Source: Uranotaenia lowii
Taxonomy: Eukaryota > Arthropoda > Insecta > Diptera > Culicidae
Direction of reading: 5' to 3'
Assembly (NCBI RefSeq): GCF_029784155.1
Contig: NC_073692.1
Coordinates: forward strand, 71,364,208 to 71,428,207
DNA length: 64,000 bases
Both the position numbers and the translations under genes were made by a program. This document shows positions 58,586 through 64,000 of this stretch, in pieces; position 1 is the stretch's first letter; every line of letters begins with the position of its first letter. The notes under the pieces were generated by a model. The model was not told the origin of the DNA. It saw only the letters and a program-made list of their open reading frames with translations, and searched no databases.

Positions 58586-61500
58586 AAGCTATCCCCATTT
58601 TTTAAACTCATTATATCGGATACTAGACGCACCACAGATCTCAGACTTTGTCTAAAACTAGTTGAAATTGTAATTTTCATATAAATGTTTCAAAATTTAC
58701 AAATGAGTCCAAAACATCAAATAATACTTTTTCTTACCTCATTGTATGGAACTGCCCCATAGTGAAGTGGGATGAGGTGCTTGAATAAAACCTTATTGTA
58801 TTTTTAAGAATTGAAAAACAAAACAAAATCCCATTGGTTGTGTGACTCATTTTTTGTGTTTGTGTTCCTAAACTACGAGGATTTTATTTAATTCAACATT
58901 CTTCAAAAGTATGCCGTTACGCGTTCAGTAATAATCTATAATTTTACATAATTTTAAAGAAATTTTCATCGTCGAATCTGTGTCACAGAACACAGAATTT
59001 TTTTTATTATTCACAGATTTCGCAGAATATATATAAATTTTGAACATTTTTCAATAATTATGTTTTTTTTTTGACAACATCCATAAAAGAATTTTTTTTA
59101 TTTTGTTTTGAAAAATCATGCTAAAATAGTAAATTTTAATTGATTTTTCTCAAGTAAATTGTAAAAAAAACAACCCCATACTATTCCTATCACAGAAAAC
59201 CATCATATAATTTCTGGATTGAATCACAGAAGGTCATATTTTTTTATTTCGCAAAAACACATATCTTTTTTCGGCAACCTTGCTATTCAGTTGAAGGAGT
59301 AAAACAAATTTAAAGATCTAGCATAAATTTAGGCGCTTTAAGGTAGTAGTAGCAGAAATGATCAAAGTCGATCTCTCGCTATTGATCGTACCTCCTGAAT
59401 TAAATTATCACCAAACAGAAAATTCAATTGGGTAAAGAATAACTAGGTAGGGTTCATGCGTTGTTTATTTATGATTTATGGACTAAAACATTCAAAACAT
59501 GCTTAATTAAAATAACTTTGAAATATTAAAGTAATAAGTAATGTACCGAATCAGTTGAGCAGCAAAAAAGTTTAATGTAAACAAACACCCTTCAAAAATT
59601 TCGATTCAAAAATACTGTAACATATGAATGTCGGAAGGTTTTCATAATCCTGATAATTAAACAAATTAATTTTAAAAAAATATTTTGATTTTATAAAAAA
59701 GCCTTGAGCTTCGAATTATTCGTTACTATTCGCGAGAAATTTTCTCATGTGATTTATAAATTAAGATTTCTAGGTTATCATAGCCATTTGTTGGATGTTC
59801 TCTTGGTGTTGATTAATAAGAAGTGTGGAGTGTTTTTATCGAACAAATTTAAAGATCCCTTCAGTAATGCATGCCAAATATTTTTTTGTAATTGTATTTT
59901 CTTTATTTAGTGACGATAACCTTTTTGTAAAATTACAGTATATCAGATTAAGAAGATTTTTGAAGAGTTAACATTATATTTTCTATACAGATAGATGTGA
60001 GCTGAGCAATCCAACTTTTAAACAAAACATTTGTTTGTTTTTTTCTTGTTTAACATATGTTTTACTAGTGAGGTTCTCAATTTATAAAATTGAAATCATT
60101 TATTGAATTAAATTTAATATTGAAAAAAAAAAACTTCTTCAACTTTCAGCGATTGGGATTTCAATTTGAGCTAGGACAACATGATTCTCAGTTTTATTGT
60201 TCGTTTTCAAGTTAAATCTCCTACTTACATGAAATTCATGTTCATCTATTCCTAATAATCTTAATAGTAGGTAATTGTTATCAGTCCGGTATGTTCAAAA
60301 TTTGAACATAAAAGATATCTTGAGGCCCTTGGAGCCAAAGGGGTATAAAGTGCATAAAACCTTATTTCGAGAAAACACGCTTGTGTTTGTCCATTTTTCA
60401 TATATTTTTCGAAAATTTAAATTTGTTGAAATAAAAATGCAACACAGATCTCAGTGGTGGAAACTTTTTTTTCGGAATTTTCATCCTAACAGGAATAGAG
60501 TTACCTTTTTTTTCAAGGGAGTTTAACTACCAGGGTGATTCTTCCCTAATAATAATAGTTATTTCCATTTCTTGGCCATGTCCTTACAATGCTACATTAG
60601 CGATTGCTAGTTTCACCAACGATCGTCCATAAGCGAATCGCTTTATCGTGAATTCCAACAGAATTTTCATATCAATAATAAAAATATGTAAATTAAATTC
60701 TAAAAATCTGAGAAAATCACCAAATGCAGTTTGAAATGTGAAGAATCGTATCGTACTTTTTACTCAAAATCGATTATTTCAGCACTTACAGCCGTAGAAA
60801 GAACCGACTCATGGCGAAGTTTTGGGTGATTGATTTTTTCCTATGAATTTTTGCCCAACAACTCACAGATACGAAAAAAAAACTAATACAAATTATGCTT
60901 GTAACTTTATGATTATATTAATTTTTAAGTACTTTTCCATTAAAAGTATTCGTATCAAATCGTAACTTTAGAAAATTATTTGAAACCTAAAAGATGAGCT
61001 AAATAAGCTTTCATCGATGGTTAAAATAATTTAATTTGTTTGAGTCTGGTAGATCTTAGAGTCTGGTAGTAGATTTTAGCATAAACTAAGCATAAATATT
61101 TTTGAAGAGAGCCTAACATTTCTTAAAAAAACTTATTCTATACTCAAATCAAACAATCCCACTAACATTCAAACTATTTTGCAAATTCAAAGATTTTAAC
61201 CTTTGATGAAAATAAATCAAATAAAAAAAGATATAAAAATTAACCAAGTTAATGATTTATGTATAAAATTTGGCTTTAAAAAAACTGCAATATTAACACA
61301 AATACGAGATATTTCGTTTTTTTGCTTGCCGCTAGTGCGAAACCTCATTCTACAAAATTTAACACAACACTTCCCGTTGCTCAAATATATTGAATGATCA
61401 GATTTTTTTCCATTGATTTCTGAAACATAAAATGCCGATATTTGTTTTTCTTAATGTGTTAAAAATATTGAACAATAAACGGAGAAAATTTAATTTTTTT

Positions 61501-64000
61501 CCGATTTTTTCGGTGAAGATGTTTTTACAACAGCAAATATATTTCATAAAGAATCAATTCCATAATGAAAATTCTGTGGATGATTTAATTTAATGAAATT
61601 TGGGCTTTTCGGATAAAAAAATCAATATTTTTCCTATTGTTTGTGATTTTTAGGTAAATTGTGTTTACCAACTAATTTTGATAAAAATTTTAAATCTGGA
61701 AATTGGATTGACAAGCATTAAGCATGAAGGACCGCGAAGAAATCTATGACGAGAAACATTGAAACTCGGCATTATATTTCAGAAACCCTTGGACTAAATT
61801 TCACAAATTTAGCATTTTTAAGTAACAGTAAATATTGTGTTCAATTTTGCCGAATAAAGTTTAACAATTAAGGTCAGTCCATTCGAGTTATACTTCAAAG
61901 TGTAGCACAGTGTCAACGTTGCTCAACAATTTATGCGGTAGAGGGTCAACTCATCTGATCAATAATAATCTGGAGGTGAAATCTTTCAATAATAGGTTTA
62001 ATATATTTTAAGCATTTTTCACAATTTTTGTAGAACAGCAGCATTTTATTATTTTCTACTGAGAAGCATCATTTGTTCCATAAAAAAAGTTTTATATTTT
62101 CCAGTGTGAAGTCCTATTTCTGAAATCATATTTCTAATAATATCTTCATATCCTTATAAAATTCTATATCAGCAAGTGATTACAAAAATGGATCTTCAGT
62201 TTAGTTTCATTGAACGTGTCGATCGATTGAATGTCAAAAGGTCCCAAGCAGACTTTTATGTCGAAATTAAACCTAATTTTGCTGTTGCTTGTTGATTTTT
62301 AGGCGATAGCGATTAATCAATACCAAATTAGGCACCAAAGTGATTAACTTAATTTGAAAAAAATCATTGTGATTCATCATCTTTGCCAAGTGGAGTGAAT
62401 TATATGTCGTTTAAATCAATGTTTCCTAATTGTGCAACACTATGACTCATTTTAATTTTTTTTTAAATTCTTTAAAAAAAACTCTTTAATATCGCTTTAT
62501 GTTTAATCAAAATTAACTGAATTTTACTATTTTTTAAATGAATATCAAAAGTACCTACAAGTTAAGGGAGTCTTACGAATTCTACTAGAGGACTTTTGAA
62601 AAGTTAGAATTAATTTTCGAATGATTAATTCCTAGTTTGCATACATTTAGACGCTCATGTGGACATACTTCTGGTTTGTTCTCAGCTACATTTACGCACC
62701 AATACAAACAATACTGATTTGAAAAGTTATTAAGAATAGATTTTGTTTGAACTGAAATTGTTCACGTAAATCCGTAAATATGACATTATTATAACACGCA
62801 AAACAGCATTCGAAGAATTGAAAAAAGTCTTTCAAGCTCAACCCTTTTCCATTTAAATTCTCACCCCAAGGCCGAACGAATATAAGATTTGTTACGTTCC
62901 GATCCGTTCGGATTAGCCTTGCTCATTGCAGTTCTGGCCCAATTTTTCATCAAGGGGAATCTCGCGCTCACCCAGCATAACCACTCACAGCTGTCTCTTT
63001 CTCGAGACTCGAAAGAATGCAATTACACACCGATGCCTCTCTAATTCATTCGATGCAGTTTTGTTTCGTTTTCTTCAACCCTCTTGATCCAGGCAGGACC
63101 AAAACAGGGAATCCTGTTTTCCCAGAAACACACATCTGTTCCCGAAGCCGCACAAATCGAAAAGGAGAAACTTGAATCAAAAAAAAAAATCTGGTCCACC
63201 ATCATCATCACAGCACATTGGAGAATTGAACATGCATGTCTGCGTAATACGATTTGGAACAAAAATTAATATCAACTTTATTCCCGGGGCTTAATTCGCC
63301 TACCTAATCTGAAACGAAACTCCAAAGCTGTCAGAACGAGGGACGAAGGGTAGTTTGATAAGCCCCAGGACACGGATCCGGAGGGTCAATGAAAGGGAAA
63401 ATGAAAAACAGAGTTTGCTGCATCGTCGTCGGGTGAATTAAATTTGCTCTGAGGGTTTGCACTTTTTGAAGGATTTGAAGACGAGGAGGGATGAATACAA
63501 TGCAACAGCAGCAACAGCAAAACAGCAGATGTTGTTTAGAAAATCGTCCCTGGAGGGATGACGTTTTTTTTGCTTTCCACATTTGTCATGAGAATATTGA
63601 GTGACTATATTCACAATGATATGAATTAGATTGTTGCCGATTGATTATCATCATTTGTCATTATCCAAGATGATGGCGATCATCGATTCGATGCTATCAG
63701 CTTTTATTTTGTTTTCAGATGTTTGGTTTATTTTGAAAACAAAGCTTATGTCATCTTATTGTTCAACAGATCGAGAAGATACTATGTTGAAAACATAAAA
63801 TTCTCCAAAACAAGACCAGAAACAGTTCCACCACCTTAGTCAGTCTGGGTTAATGACTTCCAGTCACAAAACATTCGGTACCCAGTGAAAGGCAGCACAC
63901 CCTTAGAAACAAAACCATTGAGAACATGCTTCAGTAATGTTAGAAACCGCAAAATTAGCGCAAAAATGGCACCGATTCTAAATATGTTTGTTTAATCGAT
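58586..64000. other. AT-rich intergenic; GC-richer at 62830-63600
   Basis: Short chance frames only up to 62830. 60321-60354 matches 30354-30389 inversely. 62830-63600 is GC-richer, with frames of 60-83 codons on both strands and CAGCAG runs near 63500, but no domain. It may be host non-coding or regulatory DNA. Confidence 0.4.

Overview
This is AT-rich eukaryotic DNA from an insect, most likely a mosquito (Culicidae) or another dipteran with a large repeat-filled genome. The evidence is the set of repeats: Jockey/CR1-type and RTE-type non-LTR retrotransposon remains, a Ty1/copia element, a compact non-autonomous LTR element, hAT and Tc1/mariner elements, tRNA-derived SINEs, palindromic MITE-like elements and insect-style intron/UTR sequence. 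There are no operons, bacterial promoters, CRISPR arrays or phage genes. The species call is inference. No intact protein-coding gene was found.

Layout. 1-2040: intergenic, with a short 31-bp tandem repeat and a tRNA-like remnant. 2045-13743: one old minus-strand Jockey/CR1-type non-LTR retrotransposon cut into three pieces by two later insertions. The first is a 3.62-kb LTR element (2701-6324, 5-bp target duplication), which holds a deleted mariner and an 85-bp tandem repeat. The second is a 5.35-kb hAT-like element (7607-12958, 8-bp target duplication), which holds a SINE, a long palindrome, and inside the palindrome a 2.63-kb block with a second SINE and a CACCC-ended element. 13744-16210: intergenic. 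16211-23633: a 7.4-kb array of a 9-bp repeat (TTTTTGTCA). 23634-25890: non-coding with a GC-richer block. 25890-26250: 3' end of an RTE-type element. 26273-29232: copia element with one LTR and a broken integrase-RT-RNase H region, inserted into a third CACCC copy. 29233-37384: mostly host sequence, with a possible gene start near 33455. 37385-38020: a second Jockey-type RT remnant. 38021-64000: AT-rich host DNA with MITEs at 39322, 46210, 51485, 52171, 55823 and 58381, and a few GC-richer islands that may be non-coding exons or regulatory DNA.

How it fits together. The elements show insertion order by nesting, and five insertions can be given target duplications by eye. The host contribution is limited to a candidate 5' UTR plus first coding exon (33180-33543), a candidate non-coding exon (42611-42876) and some conserved-looking islands. 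Nearly all long open frames at 16-24 kb are by-products of the 9-bp repeat. I saw no new gene system. The most unusual items are the 9-bp array, the deep transposon nest, the LTR element with a tandem-repeat leader, and the CACCC element that carries a tRNA-like segment and a variable internal repeat.
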